Assembly: GCA_044221445.1 (NCBI GenBank)
Contig: JBGAPF010000003.1
Coordinates: 138,937-202,936 of the forward strand
DNA length: 64,000 nt
Reading direction: 5' to 3'
Origin: JBDHTS01 sp044221445
GTDB lineage: Bacteria; Pseudomonadota; Alphaproteobacteria; Micavibrionales; Micavibrionaceae
Of the stretch, positions 24,738 through 34,279 are shown in pieces (within the stretch, counting starts at the first letter, position 1; every line of letters begins with the position of its first letter). Position numbers and translations under genes: made by a program. A model generated the notes under the pieces. It saw nothing but the letters and a program-made list of their open reading frames with translations. It was not told where the DNA came from and searched no databases.

Positions 24738-26000
24738 ATGAGCATTGAACTGACCACCCTAAAAAGCGGCCTGCGGGTCATTACGGATACTGTGCGCGAG
24801 GTTGACAGCGTCGCCGTCGGCGTCTGGGCCGATGTCGGGACACGGCACGAAGACATGGCGCATAACGGCGTCGCGCATATGGTCGAACATATGCTGTTCA
24901 AGGGCACGCCCACGCGCAGCGCGGCGGACATTGCCGAGCAGGTCGAGGACGTTGGCGGCCAGGTCAATGCCTATACCAGCCGCGAAGTGACCGCCTATCA
25001 TATCCATCTGCTGAAGGACGACCTCGGCCTGGCGCTCGAAATCCTGTCGGACATTCTGCAGCATTCGACCATGCCGGAAGACGAGGTGGAGCGGGAACGC
25101 GACGTCATCCTGCAGGAAATCGGCATGACGGCGGATACGCCGGACGACATCATTTTCGACAATTATCAGGAAATCGCCTATCCCGGCCAGGCGATCGGCG
25201 CGCCGATCCTGGGCAAGGCGGATATCGTCAGCGGCATGCGGCGCGACACGCTGATGAATTATGTTCGCCAGTTTTATACGCCCGGAAGACTGGTCGTCTC
25301 CGCCGCCGGCAATGTCGGTCATGAGGAGATGGTCAGGCGCGTCGAGGCCCTTTTCGGCGACCTGCCGGCCGACAGCGCCTTTTCCGGCGGCGCGGCCCGT
25401 TACGGCGGCGGCGACCACCGCACGGAAAAAGTGCTGGAGCAAAGCCATGTCGTGCTGGGCTTCGAAGGCATCAGCCGTCACGACGATTCCTACTATACTG
25501 CAGCCGCCCTTTCCACCGTGCTCGGCGGCGGCATGGCGTCGCGCCTGTTCCAGGAAATCCGCGAAAAGCGCGGCCTCGTCTATTCGATCTTCAGCTTCCA
25601 TTCGGCGTATCAGGACAGCGGCCAGTTCGCGATTTATGCCGGAACGGGGCCGGACAAGCTGCCGCGTCTCGTTCCCGTCGTCTGCGACGAGGTCAAACGC
25701 ATCTGCGCGAGCGCGGTGACCGGGCCTGAACTGGCCCGGGCCAAGGCCCAGATGAAGGCCAACCTGCTGATGGGCCGCGAATCGATGATGACCCGCGCCA
25801 ACCAGCAGGCCAAACAGCTGATCCATTTCGGGCGCCTGTTCGACGTGCGCGACCGGCTGGTCAGGATCGAGGCCGTGACGCCCGACGATATCATGGAGCT
25901 CTCCCGGAAAATCTTTTCGGGCAAGCCGACCGTGGCGGCGCTCGGGCCGCTGGAAAAACTGGAAGAGTACGAGACCATCGCCGCGCGCCTCGCAGCCTGA
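24738..26000 (+). CDS. M16-family zinc peptidase (mitochondrial processing peptidase-like)
   Basis: A 420-residue insulinase-type peptidase. The inverted zinc motif H46-M-V-E49-H50 with the following F-K-G-T matches active M16B members. The distal glutamate region (E-x-x-x-R-D-V-I-L-Q-E-I) is near 125. The glycine-rich G-G-G-M-A-S-R-L-F-Q-E-I-R-E-K-R-G-L-V-Y loop lies near 255-275. In alphaproteobacteria a gene of this type often follows thrC, as here. Confidence 0.94.
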   Translation: MSIELTTLKSGLRVITDTVREVDSVAVGVWADVGTRHEDMAHNGVAHMVEHMLFKGTPTRSAADIAEQVEDVGGQVNAYTSREVTAYHIHLLKDDLGLALEILSDILQHSTMPEDEVERERDVILQEIGMTADTPDDIIFDNYQEIAYPGQAIGAPILGKADIVSGMRRDTLMNYVRQFYTPGRLVVSAAGNVGHEEMVRRVEALFGDLPADSAFSGGAARYGGGDHRTEKVLEQSHVVLGFEGISRHDDSYYTAAALSTVLGGGMASRLFQEIREKRGLVYSIFSFHSAYQDSGQFAIYAGTGPDKLPRLVPVVCDEVKRICASAVTGPELARAKAQMKANLLMGRESMMTRANQQAKQLIHFGRLFDVRDRLVRIEAVTPDDIMELSRKIFSGKPTVAALGPLEKLEEYETIAARLAA

Positions 26001-26017
26001 ACCGCAAAGGTCATATA

Positions 26018-26500
26018 ATGGGGAAACCCGGCCTTCTCGTCGCCGTCGTCGCCCTGCTCGGCCTGATCGCCGTGTCCGCGACCTATGCCGTGATGAAAAT
26101 GCGCGGTCCGGGGGTGTTGAACATCCCGTCGGCGAATAACGATCAGGTCTTCAAATACTGCACGGGCGTGTTCGTCCCGGACGAAAAGAAACTCGCGGCC
26201 CTGCGCCGCTCCGCCCTCTATCCCCGCGCCGCCGCGCTGCAACCCGGCGAATACCAGACACAGGACGGCGGAAAGGTCTACGTCATGGGCGGCGGTTTTT
26301 TCCAGATTCTGCTTCCCTCCCAGCTTCAGGTCGTCCGCAGCTTCGGGCGCGACGCGCAGGGATCGGCGTCGACGGACCGGCCCCGCACGATCATCGGCTG
26401 CACGCCGGAACATCTGGCGAAGGCGCTGGACGTCTACGGGCTGAAGCTGCAGGACCCGCCTAGAACACCAGGATCGCAGCCCAGCACAGGGCAAAGATAA
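26018..26500 (+). CDS. Hypothetical membrane-anchored or exported protein
   Basis: A 160-residue protein with an N-terminal hydrophobic segment (about residues 4-26), which serves as signal or anchor. The remainder is small and soluble, with two cysteines (K-Y-C-T-G-V-F and I-I-G-C-T-P-E-H). I recognise no family. It begins 17 bases after the M16 gene and may share its transcript. The 3' end overlaps the convergent dgkA by 41 bases. Confidence 0.65.
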   Translation: MGKPGLLVAVVALLGLIAVSATYAVMKMRGPGVLNIPSANNDQVFKYCTGVFVPDEKKLAALRRSALYPRAAALQPGEYQTQDGGKVYVMGGGFFQILLPSQLQVVRSFGRDAQGSASTDRPRTIIGCTPEHLAKALDVYGLKLQDPPRTPGSQPSTGQR

Positions 26501-26807
26501 GCAGGCTGAGCATCACGGCGGCGCTGCCCATGTCCTTGGCGTCGCGGGACAGGTCGTGACGGTCGAAGGAAATACGGTCGATCGCCCGTTCGATCCCGGT
26601 GTTCAGCAGTTCCACCACCAGCACCATCGCCAGGCTACCGTTCAGGAGCAGCCATTCGGCCAGCGTGTCCGCCAGGAAAAAGGACAGGGGAATGAGGACG
26701 ACGCACAGGAGAATTTCCTGGCGGAACGCCTCTTCTGTTTTGAAACAGGTCCTGAGACCCTGCAGCGAGCAGGCGAACGCGTTGCGGATGCGCCTGAGCC
26801 CGGTCAC
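26460..26807 (-). CDS. dgkA: Diacylglycerol kinase
   Basis: A 115-residue integral membrane kinase that recycles diacylglycerol to phosphatidic acid. The family core is clear: E-E-A-F-R-Q-E near residue 28, then V-E-L-L-N-T-G-I-E-R-A-I-D-R-I near 64-78 and A-K-D-M-G-S-A-A-V near 91. Three hydrophobic helices fit the E. coli enzyme. The GTG start at 26807 overlaps the YqgE stop (GTGA), giving the usual DgkA length. A longer in-frame start would lie inside YqgE. Confidence 0.93.
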   Translation of the reverse strand: MTGLRRIRNAFACSLQGLRTCFKTEEAFRQEILLCVVLIPLSFFLADTLAEWLLLNGSLAMVLVVELLNTGIERAIDRISFDRHDLSRDAKDMGSAAVMLSLLIFALCWAAILVF

Positions 26808-27382
26808 GCCCGTCCCGCCGCGCCGGACAGCATGGCCGGGTCCACGCCAAGGCGGCGGATGGCGGCTTCCCATTTATGGTCGGGATCGGTGTAAAAAATA
26901 AGGCCGGGATCGGCGTCCGCCACCAGCCAGGCGTTTTCCTGCAGTTCCTGTTCCAGCTGGCCCGCCGTCCATCCGGCATAGCCGAGGATGAAAAGCATGT
27001 CCTTCGGTCCGCGTCCCTCGGCGATGGCGCGCAGGGCGTCGACCGTCCCGGTAACGCCGAAATCCCTGCCGACCCGCACGGTGTCTTTCTGGCTGTAATC
27101 CTGGCTGTGAAGGATGAACCCCCGCGCCTCCTCCACCGGCCCGCCGCCGAGAACCGTCTGGACGGAAGGCGGCGGCGCGGCGGCGTCCCCGATATGCAGC
27201 TGGTTCAGCAGGGAGCCAAGGTCGAGGCCGGGCAGCACGCGGTTGAGCACCAGTCCCATGGCCCCGTTCGCGTCATGGGCGCATACGAAAATGACGGCGC
27301 GGTGAAAGCGCGGGTCTTCCATGCCCGGCATGGCCACGAGCACGCGTCCGGCAAGCCATGGGCTCAAAGGCGTTTCCCCCAT
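26804..27382 (-). CDS. YqgE/AlgH family protein
   Basis: A 192-residue cytoplasmic protein with the family signature: G-R-V-L-V-A-M-P-G-M near residue 12, F-x-R-A-V-I-F-V-C-A-H near 25 and G-A-M-G-L-V-L-N-R near 38, plus a late F-I-L-G-Y-A-G-W-x-x-G-Q-L-E-x-E. The biochemical role of this widespread family is not established. Its stop overlaps the dgkA start. Confidence 0.93.
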   Translation of the reverse strand: MGETPLSPWLAGRVLVAMPGMEDPRFHRAVIFVCAHDANGAMGLVLNRVLPGLDLGSLLNQLHIGDAAAPPPSVQTVLGGGPVEEARGFILHSQDYSQKDTVRVGRDFGVTGTVDALRAIAEGRGPKDMLFILGYAGWTAGQLEQELQENAWLVADADPGLIFYTDPDHKWEAAIRRLGVDPAMLSGAAGRA

Positions 27383-27556
27383 GTTATCCGCCCTGTCCGT
27401 CCATCAAGCGCTCCTCTTCTTTACCGTCAGTTTTAAAGCGGTTGGGGATGGTTTGTAAACAGGCGCCGCCAGCCGTGCCCCTTATCTTCTGCTGTTTTCA
27501 AAATATTTTTTTGATATAGATCACTCTGACTGAAAGATCATCCAAGGAATGTTCCC

Positions 27557-28045
27557 ATGGCCATTAAGGACGGTAAAAAAATCCCCCGCGTCGTGCTGAA
27601 GCGCCTGAATGCGAAGGGCGAGATCGAAGACATCGACACGGTGGATTATTTTCGGGGCCGCACCGTTCTTTTGTTTGGCACGCCGGGCGCGTTTACGCCG
27701 ACTTGCGCCCAGAAACATCTGCCGGACTATATCGGCCAGGCCGAGGCTATCAAGGCCTCGGGCGTCGACGAGATCGTCTGCGTCGCCGTCAACGACCCTT
27801 ATGTGATGAAACAATGGGCCGACGCCGCGCGGGCGGAAGGGAAGGTCACGATGCTGTCCGACGGCAACGCGAAATTCACGAAGGCGCTGGGTCTTGGGAT
27901 GGACATTGCATGCTATGGCATGGGGTACCGCTGCAAACGGTTTTCCATGATCGTTGAAAATGGAATCGTCCGGAACCTGCAGGTGGAAAAGTCGATCGAC
28001 GATGTCGGGGTGACAGGCGCGCAGGCCTGCATGGTGCGCTACTAG
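27557..28045 (+). CDS. Peroxiredoxin, Prx5 (1-Cys/atypical) type
   Basis: A 162-residue thiol peroxidase. The peroxidatic cysteine is C50 in G-A-F-T-P-T-C, with the catalytic threonine two residues before it. The arginine of the triad lies near 130. Further cysteines at about 77, 119, 126 and 157 could resolve the disulfide. The family uses glutaredoxin or thioredoxin as reductant and acts in the cytoplasm. AAGGAA precedes the ATG. The gene stands alone between convergent neighbours. Confidence 0.93.
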   Translation: MAIKDGKKIPRVVLKRLNAKGEIEDIDTVDYFRGRTVLLFGTPGAFTPTCAQKHLPDYIGQAEAIKASGVDEIVCVAVNDPYVMKQWADAARAEGKVTMLSDGNAKFTKALGLGMDIACYGMGYRCKRFSMIVENGIVRNLQVEKSIDDVGVTGAQACMVRY

Positions 28046-28048
28046 AAT

Positions 28049-28885
28049 TTATTTAACGCAGGTGCCCGCCGCCGCCGCGGGTCCGGGCACGTAGGTGCAG
28101 CCCGGCTTGGCGCAGACATATTCCATATAGTCGCTGGTTTTCCTGTAGATATGCAGCCCCGTCGGGATCGGCGGGCCGCATTCCGCACTGACGGTCCAGT
28201 CTGTGCGGGTCAGGTAGGTCTGCACGGGATCAGTCGGATAGGGGATGTCGTCGCCGAAACCGCGATAGAGGTCCCATTCTGCTTCCCGTCCGTTAAAGGC
28301 GTCCTTCAGGTCTATCGGCTTGACAGCCGGGGCGCAGGCGGGGAAGTCCGCGGGAAACTGCCGCGGGTCGTTATTGACGTACCAGCTGAAATCGATGGAG
28401 TTCTCTGCAGGGGCATATTGATGATGCTGAATGCAGCGCGCGAACGTCCACAGCCGCCCCATGGCGTCGCAGAGATAATCTCCTTCCGGCGCTTCGGCGT
28501 CGCCCGGGTCGAAATGGCCGTTCAGGTAGGAATGCCCGAAATTATGCGCCATGAACTCGAAGCCGGGGGTCGAGACGATGTTGTCCCACGGGCCCGGCGA
28601 GATCGGCATCGAGATATTGTTCTGGGCATGGACGACGAAGCTGAAGAAACAGGAATATTCCAGCACGCTGTCCGGCTTGTAGACATAGTTCCTGTTCTGG
28701 GCGGAAAGACGCTTCGCCTCCGAATTGCTGCGCCCTTTCAGCGACTGCATATATTGCGGGTCGCAACCCCCGTCGGCCTGCGCCTTTTCAGGGGGCGCGC
28801 ACAGCACCAGGACCAGCGCCGTGAACAGCACAATCCCGGCCTTGAAAAGCCGCTTCGGGCCTTTGGTTTTCAGGGCGATCCGCAT
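28049..28885 (-). CDS. Secreted cysteine-rich protein of unknown function
   Basis: A 278-residue protein from ATG 28885. It has a long signal peptide (basic start, hydrophobic core, cleavage near K-A-Q-A at residue 37). The mature part has nine cysteines, including V-C-A-K-P-G-C, and a G-F-E-F-M-A-H-N-F-G-H-S-Y-L-N-G-H-F segment whose spaced histidines could bind metal. I recognise no family. A -10 box nine bases upstream supports this start. Confidence 0.7.
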   Translation of the reverse strand: MRIALKTKGPKRLFKAGIVLFTALVLVLCAPPEKAQADGGCDPQYMQSLKGRSNSEAKRLSAQNRNYVYKPDSVLEYSCFFSFVVHAQNNISMPISPGPWDNIVSTPGFEFMAHNFGHSYLNGHFDPGDAEAPEGDYLCDAMGRLWTFARCIQHHQYAPAENSIDFSWYVNNDPRQFPADFPACAPAVKPIDLKDAFNGREAEWDLYRGFGDDIPYPTDPVQTYLTRTDWTVSAECGPPIPTGLHIYRKTSDYMEYVCAKPGCTYVPGPAAAAGTCVK

Positions 28886-28894
28886 CGTACGATC

Positions 28895-28924
28895 AGTATA
28901 CAGTATTTGCCGTCCCGCCGTAAA
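28895..28924 (-). promoter_or_regulatory. Promoter of the secreted Cys-rich gene, predicted leaderless
   Basis: On the minus strand TTTACG (28919-28924), an 18-base spacer and TATACT (28895-28900), then nine bases to the ATG at 28885. No Shine-Dalgarno is visible. Confidence 0.5.
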
Positions 28925-28944
28925 AGTTAAAAATCGTCTTGATT

Positions 28945-31380
28945 TTAATAAAGGCCGCCCGTTCCCGTGCCGGCCGCGTCGGCGGGCTGGGACCCGCCTG
29001 CTGGCGCCATGCCGGGGGCCGTCGTCACCCCGTTTTCGTCCAGGACCGTCGCCCCGCTCTCGCCCGGCTCCGTCCCGTCGACGAAGGATTCCCACATCGT
29101 GTTGGTGTCGCCGGGACCGGCGCGCAGGCCGGTATGGGCGTTGATCAGCACCTGGTGGATGCCGGGCGGGACGCGGAAGGGAATGGCGGGCTGGTCTTTC
29201 AGGGCCTGGGCCATGAAGGATTTGAAGACCGGCACGGCGACGGTCGCGCCCGTTTCCCGCTTGCCCATGGTGCGCGGTTCGTCAAAGCCGACGAAGACGC
29301 CGACCACGAGGTCGGGCGAAAAGCCGACGAACCAGGTGTCTTTGGAGTCATTGGTCGTGCCGGTTTTTCCTGCCAGAGGGCGATTCAGGTCGCGGATCGC
29401 CGTGCCCGTGCCCCGCTGCACGACGCCTTCGAGGATCGAGACCATCTGATAGGCGTTGCGCGGGTCGGCGACCTGGGCCCGTGTATCGGGCACGACGGGG
29501 GCGTCCTGGTTGTTCCATTCGATCAGGCCGCTGCAGTCCTGGCAGGGACGCATGTCGTGCGCGAAGATGGTCCGCCCCCGTCTGTCCTGGATCCGGTCGA
29601 TGAAGGTCGGGGCGATCTTGTGGCCGCCGTTGACGAACTGGGCGTAGCCGGTGGTCAGGCGCAGCAGCGTCGTTTCCCCGGCGCCAAGCGCGTAGGACAG
29701 GTAATGCGGCATGCCGTCCATGACGCCGAACCGCGACGCCATGTCGGCCACCTTGTCCATGCCGACGAAGCTGGCGAGGCGCACGGTCATCAGGTTGCGC
29801 GACTTTTCGACCCCGACGCGCAGCGTGGTCGGCCCGAGGAAATCGTCATGATAGTTTTTCGGCACCCATTTCGGCATGCCGGGACCCTGGTCGCCGATGA
29901 ACGGCGCGTCCTGCACCAGCGACGCGGGCGTAAAGCCGTTTTCGAGCGCCGCCAGATAGATGAACGGCTTGAACGCGGAGCCGGGCTGGCGCATTGCCTG
30001 CGTCGCCCGGTCGAATTCGGACTGGGCATAGCTCCAGCCGCCCTGGATGGCGAGCACCCGCCCCGTATGCGGGTCCATCGCGACCAGCGCGCCGCTGACC
30101 AGCGGCATCTGGCGCAAAGACCAGGTGCCGTCGGGCTTGCCGTCCTTGTCTTTCGCCGGGGCGACCAGCACGACGTCGCCGTCCTGCAGCAGCTGGCGCA
30201 TCGAGGTGAGCCCGGCCTTCGTCCACTGCACGTCGGACAGCGGCAGGGTGCCGCGCGACTCGTCCTTGAAGCCGAGCGTCGCCTTGTCCTGGGCGACGTC
30301 CAGCACCGCCGCCAGTGTCCAGTCCGCGCGCAGGCCCGCGGGTTTCATGAATTTGTCGAGGCGCGCGGCCCAGTCGCCGCCTGTGCCTACTGAGCCGAGC
30401 GGCTTGCGCCAGCCATGGCGGCGGTCATAGGCTTCGAGCCCGTCGCGCAGCGTGCTTTCCGCCAGCTCCTGCAGCGCCGGGTCGACGCTGGTGCGGACGG
30501 CCAGCCCCCCCTCGTACAGCGATTCCGCGCCGTAGCGGTCGACGATCTCGCGCCGGACTTCCTCTGCGAAATAAGGCGCGTCGAAGCTGCCGGTGTTGTC
30601 GCGGTTGACGACCAGCAGCGGCTTGGCCTGCGCGATCTCGGCCTGCGATTTCGTGATATAGCCGTCCTCGGTCAGCCGTCCGATCACCCAGTTGCGGCGG
30701 GCCAGCGCGGCCTCGGGATGGCGCTGCGGATTGTAATTGTTGGGCGCCTTGGGCAGGGAGGCGAGGAACGCCGCCTCCTCGATCTCCAGCTGGTTGAGCG
30801 GCTTGTCGAAATAGTTCAGCGATGCGGCGGCGACGCCGTAAGCGCCCTGGCCCAGATAGATTTCGTTCAGGTAAAGTTCGAGCAGCCTGTCCTTGCTCAT
30901 CACCTTTTCCATGCGGTAAGAGAGGATCGCCTCGCGGATCTTGCGCTTGTAGGACACTTCGTTGGTCAGCAGGAAATTCTTCGCCACCTGCTGGGTGATG
31001 GTCGAGGCGCCGACCGGCCGCTTGCCGCTGCCATGGTTTTTAAGGTTCGACACCACGGCCCGCGCGACAGCCCAGAGATCGACGCCGCTGTGATGGTAGA
31101 AGTTTTTGTCTTCCGCCGCGATGAAGGAATGCTTCACGATATCGGGCACGGACTCGACCGGCACGAAGACGCGCTTTTCCTCGGCGTATTCCGCCACCAG
31201 CCGCCCGTCGCCCGCATAGATGCGCGTGACCACCGGCGGGCGGTAATCCTTCAGCTGGTTGTAATCCGGCAGGTCCTTGCTGTTGGCGGAGATGATATAC
31301 GCCGCCCCGCCGACGGCGGCCATGAGACCGAGCAGCCCGAGCGAGAACAAGGCCAGAAACGTATAGAGCAGCCAGCGCAT
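28945..31380 (-). CDS. mrcA: Penicillin-binding protein 1A (bifunctional transglycosylase/transpeptidase)
   Basis: Builds and cross-links peptidoglycan. The 811-residue protein has one N-terminal membrane helix (about 5-30), a GT51 glycosyltransferase domain with catalytic E90 in A-A-E-D-K-N-F-Y and the G-A-S-T-I-T-Q-Q motif, then a transpeptidase domain with the active serine in G-S-A-F-K-P near residue 468 and the K-T-G-T motif near 670. The C-terminal tail is Gly/Ala/Pro-rich. An OB-like insert lies between the domains, as in PBP1A. It is followed by the secreted Cys-rich gene. Confidence 0.96.
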   Translation of the reverse strand: MRWLLYTFLALFSLGLLGLMAAVGGAAYIISANSKDLPDYNQLKDYRPPVVTRIYAGDGRLVAEYAEEKRVFVPVESVPDIVKHSFIAAEDKNFYHHSGVDLWAVARAVVSNLKNHGSGKRPVGASTITQQVAKNFLLTNEVSYKRKIREAILSYRMEKVMSKDRLLELYLNEIYLGQGAYGVAAASLNYFDKPLNQLEIEEAAFLASLPKAPNNYNPQRHPEAALARRNWVIGRLTEDGYITKSQAEIAQAKPLLVVNRDNTGSFDAPYFAEEVRREIVDRYGAESLYEGGLAVRTSVDPALQELAESTLRDGLEAYDRRHGWRKPLGSVGTGGDWAARLDKFMKPAGLRADWTLAAVLDVAQDKATLGFKDESRGTLPLSDVQWTKAGLTSMRQLLQDGDVVLVAPAKDKDGKPDGTWSLRQMPLVSGALVAMDPHTGRVLAIQGGWSYAQSEFDRATQAMRQPGSAFKPFIYLAALENGFTPASLVQDAPFIGDQGPGMPKWVPKNYHDDFLGPTTLRVGVEKSRNLMTVRLASFVGMDKVADMASRFGVMDGMPHYLSYALGAGETTLLRLTTGYAQFVNGGHKIAPTFIDRIQDRRGRTIFAHDMRPCQDCSGLIEWNNQDAPVVPDTRAQVADPRNAYQMVSILEGVVQRGTGTAIRDLNRPLAGKTGTTNDSKDTWFVGFSPDLVVGVFVGFDEPRTMGKRETGATVAVPVFKSFMAQALKDQPAIPFRVPPGIHQVLINAHTGLRAGPGDTNTMWESFVDGTEPGESGATVLDENGVTTAPGMAPAGGSQPADAAGTGTGGLY

Positions 31381-31419
31381 GGGATTTATATGACACAGCT
31401 GAAGGACGGGGGAAAGGTC

Positions 31420-32549
31420 CTATGGACCGGCGCGCAACAATTGCCCGTCGCGGCCTTTGGTCAGGATGTATAAAACACCGTCCGGTCCGCTCCGGATATC
31501 CTGTATGCCGTCGTCCCCGGGCACGGCGTAATCATCGTAACGCGCCGAAGACCGGCCTCTGACCGTGACGGCGCGCAGGACGGACTTTCCTGTCCCGGCG
31601 ACCAGGAGCTTCCCCTGAAGCAGTGCGGTCTTTCCGTTGTAAAACAGCATCGAAGACGGATCGATCCCGGGGGACCAGACTGCGACGGGGCCGGTCGTCC
31701 GGTCCGCGGCCAGTTTGGCGTCCTGGACGCTATGGGCCCCGCCCGGCTGTCCATGCGGCATGAAGGTGGTGACGGGCCATCCGTAATTATTGCCTGACTG
31801 TATGATATTCACCTCGTCGCGCGTATCGGGCTCCGCGCCCGCGCTCCAGATCGATCCGTTTCCCGGCTGTTGCGCAAGGCCCTGCGGGGCGCGATGGCCA
31901 TAACTGAACAGTTCGGGCAAGGCGCGTTTTTCGGAAGGCAGGGCATGGCGTCCGTTCGCGAACGGATTGTCCGCGGGAATGGAGCCGTCGCGATTGAGGC
32001 GGATAATCTTGCCGAGATCGCTTTTAACGTCCTGGGCCTCGTCTCCGCAGCCGCGATCGCCGATAACTGCCAGCACCGTCGCATCGCCCGCCATTAAAAG
32101 GCGGCCCCCCAGCGATTCCATCCTTGCGCTGCGCGGACGGGAATCGAGGAGGAGGACCGGGTTGACAAGCGTATTGCCCTCCAGCTGCGCCCGCACGACC
32201 TGCACGCTGTTTTCAACAAGGGATCCCGCGAGGTAGGAAAAATAAATAAGATGGTTGGACGGATAGGCGGGATCGAGAACGAGGTCGAGCATGCCGTTAT
32301 GGTCGAACCGTTCCACCAGATTGGCGGGCATGCCCATAACCGGCGACCGGCTGCGCCCGTCCGCGCCGAGACGCGAAAGCGGCTCGTTATGCGCCGAGAT
32401 CAGGAACCCGCCCTCCGGCAGGGGCACGGCGAAGACAGGGTGGTCGAGGTCGTCGAGCACGGGTGTGAGGGAAAAAGGCGCCGGCGGGCTCTGGCGGCCA
32501 TGCCCGGCAAAAAAATCAGGATGGCTGCCAGCCAGACTCTGATTTTCAT
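31420..32549 (-). CDS. PQQ-type glucose/sorbosone dehydrogenase-like protein, frameshifted in its signal peptide
   Basis: The beta-propeller part (open from 32460 GTG downwards, 346 residues) contains G-M-L-D-L-V-L-D-P, D-L-G-K-I-I-R-L-N-R-D-G, Y-G-H-R-A-P-Q-G-L and W-S-P-G-I-D-P-S, typical of soluble sugar dehydrogenase relatives. A perfect signal-peptide start, M-K-I-R-V-W-L-A-A-I-L-I-F, begins at ATG 32549 but lies one frame off. The frames would join if the T7 run (bases 32509-32515) had eight T, giving I-F-F-A-G-H-G-R-Q-S. This is either a sequencing error, a real loss of function, or slippage at the run. Exported location is inferred. Confidence 0.7.
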
Positions 32550-32573
32550 GGATCTGCCCTATCCATCAGGGAG

Positions 32574-33362
32574 TCAGGAAGCGACGGCCATGCCGTCTGT
32601 CATTGGGCCGTGGGCGCGGCCGTGGATAAACTGGTCGATATAGGGGTTGCCGCAATCGTCCATTTCCTCGATCGGGCCGTGCCAGATGATCTTTCCCTGC
32701 CAGATCAGCGCGACGTTGTCGGCGATCTTGCGCACGCTGGCCATGTCGTGGGTGATGGACAGCGCCGTTGCCCCCAGATCCTTGACGCAGTCGACGATCA
32801 GTTCGTTGATGACGTCGGCCATGATGGGGTCGAGGCCCGTGGTCGGTTCGTCGAAGAACAGGATCTCGGGGCTGGCCGCGATGGCGCGGGCAAGGCCGAC
32901 CCGCTTCTGCATCCCGCCCGACAGCTCGCCAGGATATTGCTGGCCCACCGCCTCGTCCAGGCCGACCGCCTTCATCTTCTCGATGGCGATGCCATAGGCG
33001 TCGTGACGGTCCACGCCGCGCCCCTGCACCAGGCCGAAGGCGACGTTTTCCCAGACTTTCAGTGAATCGAACAAAGCCGCGCCCTGGAACAGCATGCCGA
33101 ATTTGCGCATCATCGCGTTGCGCTCCTGGGAATTGTAATGCGTCGTATCCTGGCCGTCGACCGTGATCGACCCGGAATCGGGCGCGATCAGGCCCAGGAT
33201 GCATTTCAGCATGACCGATTTCCCCGTGCCGGACCCGCCGATTACCACCAGCGACTTGCCCTTGGGCACGGCCAGGTCGATCCCCTGCAGGACCTGCTTG
33301 CGCTTGAAGGATTTTTTCAGGCCCTTGAGTTCGATCATCGGCGTCGCGGCGGCATCGGTCAT
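32574..33362 (-). CDS. mlaF: ABC transporter ATPase, MlaF type (phospholipid transport)
   Basis: A 262-residue ATPase. Walker A is G42-G-S-G-T-G-K-S49, the signature is L-S-G-G-M-Q-K-R-V near 146 and Walker B is I-L-F-F-D-E-P-T-T-G-L-D near 165. The M-Q-K-R variant of the signature is typical of Mla/Ttg2A transporters. It is coupled to the permease by an ATGA overlap. Together they would move phospholipids between the membranes, with an MlaD substrate-binding partner that is not in this window. Confidence 0.93.
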   Translation of the reverse strand: MTDAAATPMIELKGLKKSFKRKQVLQGIDLAVPKGKSLVVIGGSGTGKSVMLKCILGLIAPDSGSITVDGQDTTHYNSQERNAMMRKFGMLFQGAALFDSLKVWENVAFGLVQGRGVDRHDAYGIAIEKMKAVGLDEAVGQQYPGELSGGMQKRVGLARAIAASPEILFFDEPTTGLDPIMADVINELIVDCVKDLGATALSITHDMASVRKIADNVALIWQGKIIWHGPIEEMDDCGNPYIDQFIHGRAHGPMTDGMAVAS

Positions 33363-34198
33363 GAGAAAAACAGCTGGGTCAGAAGGTAGTTGGAAATCAG
33401 GATCAGGATCGAGGCGGAAACCACGGCGTTGGTCGTCGCCGCGCCCACGCCCTGCGCGCCGCGGCCCGAATGATAGCCGTGATAGCATCCCATCAGCGCG
33501 ACGATCAGCCCGAACACGCCCGCCTTCGTCAGGCCGGACAGCACGTCGACGGGTTCCAGGATCGTCCATGTCTGGTGCAGGTAGCTGCCCGGGCTGAACC
33601 CCAGGCGGTAAATGCTGACGATATAGCCGCCGAACACGCCGATGATGTCGCCCACCAGAACCAGCAGCGGCAGCGTCACCGCGCCCGCGAGCACGCGCGG
33701 GGCGATCAGGTATTTAAACGGGTGGACGGACAGGGTCGACATCGCGTCGATCTGTTCCGTGACGCGCATCGTGCCGATTTCGGCGGCGATGGCGGCGCCG
33801 ACCCGGCCCGCTACCATCAGCCCGGCGAGGACGGGCGCCAGTTCGCGGGTCACGGACAGGACGACGACCCCCGCGATCGCGCTTTCGGCGTTGAAGCGGG
33901 CGAACCCGGTATAGCTCTGCAGCGCCAGCACCATGCCGGTGAACACCGCCGTCATGCCGACGACCGGCAGGGAATAGAAGCCGATATCGACGAACTGGCG
34001 CAGCACCAGCCGCGGGAAGAACGGCGGCATGAAGACATGGATGACGGATTTGATCATGAAGATCATCAGCCGCCCGACCGCGCGGAAAAAGCCCATGATG
34101 GTGTGGCCGAGCGCCTCGCACAGGTCGAGCGCGGCCTCCAGCGGCGCGGGCGCGGGATTGGCCTGCCTGTTATAATCCTGCTCGATGCTGGCGGTCAT
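33359..34198 (-). CDS. mlaE: ABC transporter permease, MlaE type
   Basis: A 279-residue membrane protein with five to six helices. Family hallmarks are G-M-V-L-A-L-Q near 95, L-A-P-V-L-A-G-L-M-V-A-G-R-V-G-A-A-I-A-A-E-I-G-T-M near 127-150 and E-Q-I-D-A-M. A ~45-residue cytoplasmic N-terminus precedes the first helix. It is the first gene of the mlaEF pair. Confidence 0.94.
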   Translation of the reverse strand: MTASIEQDYNRQANPAPAPLEAALDLCEALGHTIMGFFRAVGRLMIFMIKSVIHVFMPPFFPRLVLRQFVDIGFYSLPVVGMTAVFTGMVLALQSYTGFARFNAESAIAGVVVLSVTRELAPVLAGLMVAGRVGAAIAAEIGTMRVTEQIDAMSTLSVHPFKYLIAPRVLAGAVTLPLLVLVGDIIGVFGGYIVSIYRLGFSPGSYLHQTWTILEPVDVLSGLTKAGVFGLIVALMGCYHGYHSGRGAQGVGAATTNAVVSASILILISNYLLTQLFFS

Positions 34199-34279
34199 GC
34201 GCGTCCCTGTTCAAACACCCGCGCAGACTATATGATTCAATTGGCAAAATCCAGAGCCGCCGGACAGGACCCTGACAGG

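Noticed and set aside
28939..30393. 484-codon open frame opposite PBP1A
   Set aside because: Antisense shadow of a certain gene; no ribosome site and no recognisable domain.
33470..34279. Long N-terminal extension of the D-Ala-D-Ala dipeptidase frame
   Set aside because: The extension lies antisense inside mlaE and has shadow-type composition. ATG 34280 gives the normal VanX-family length.
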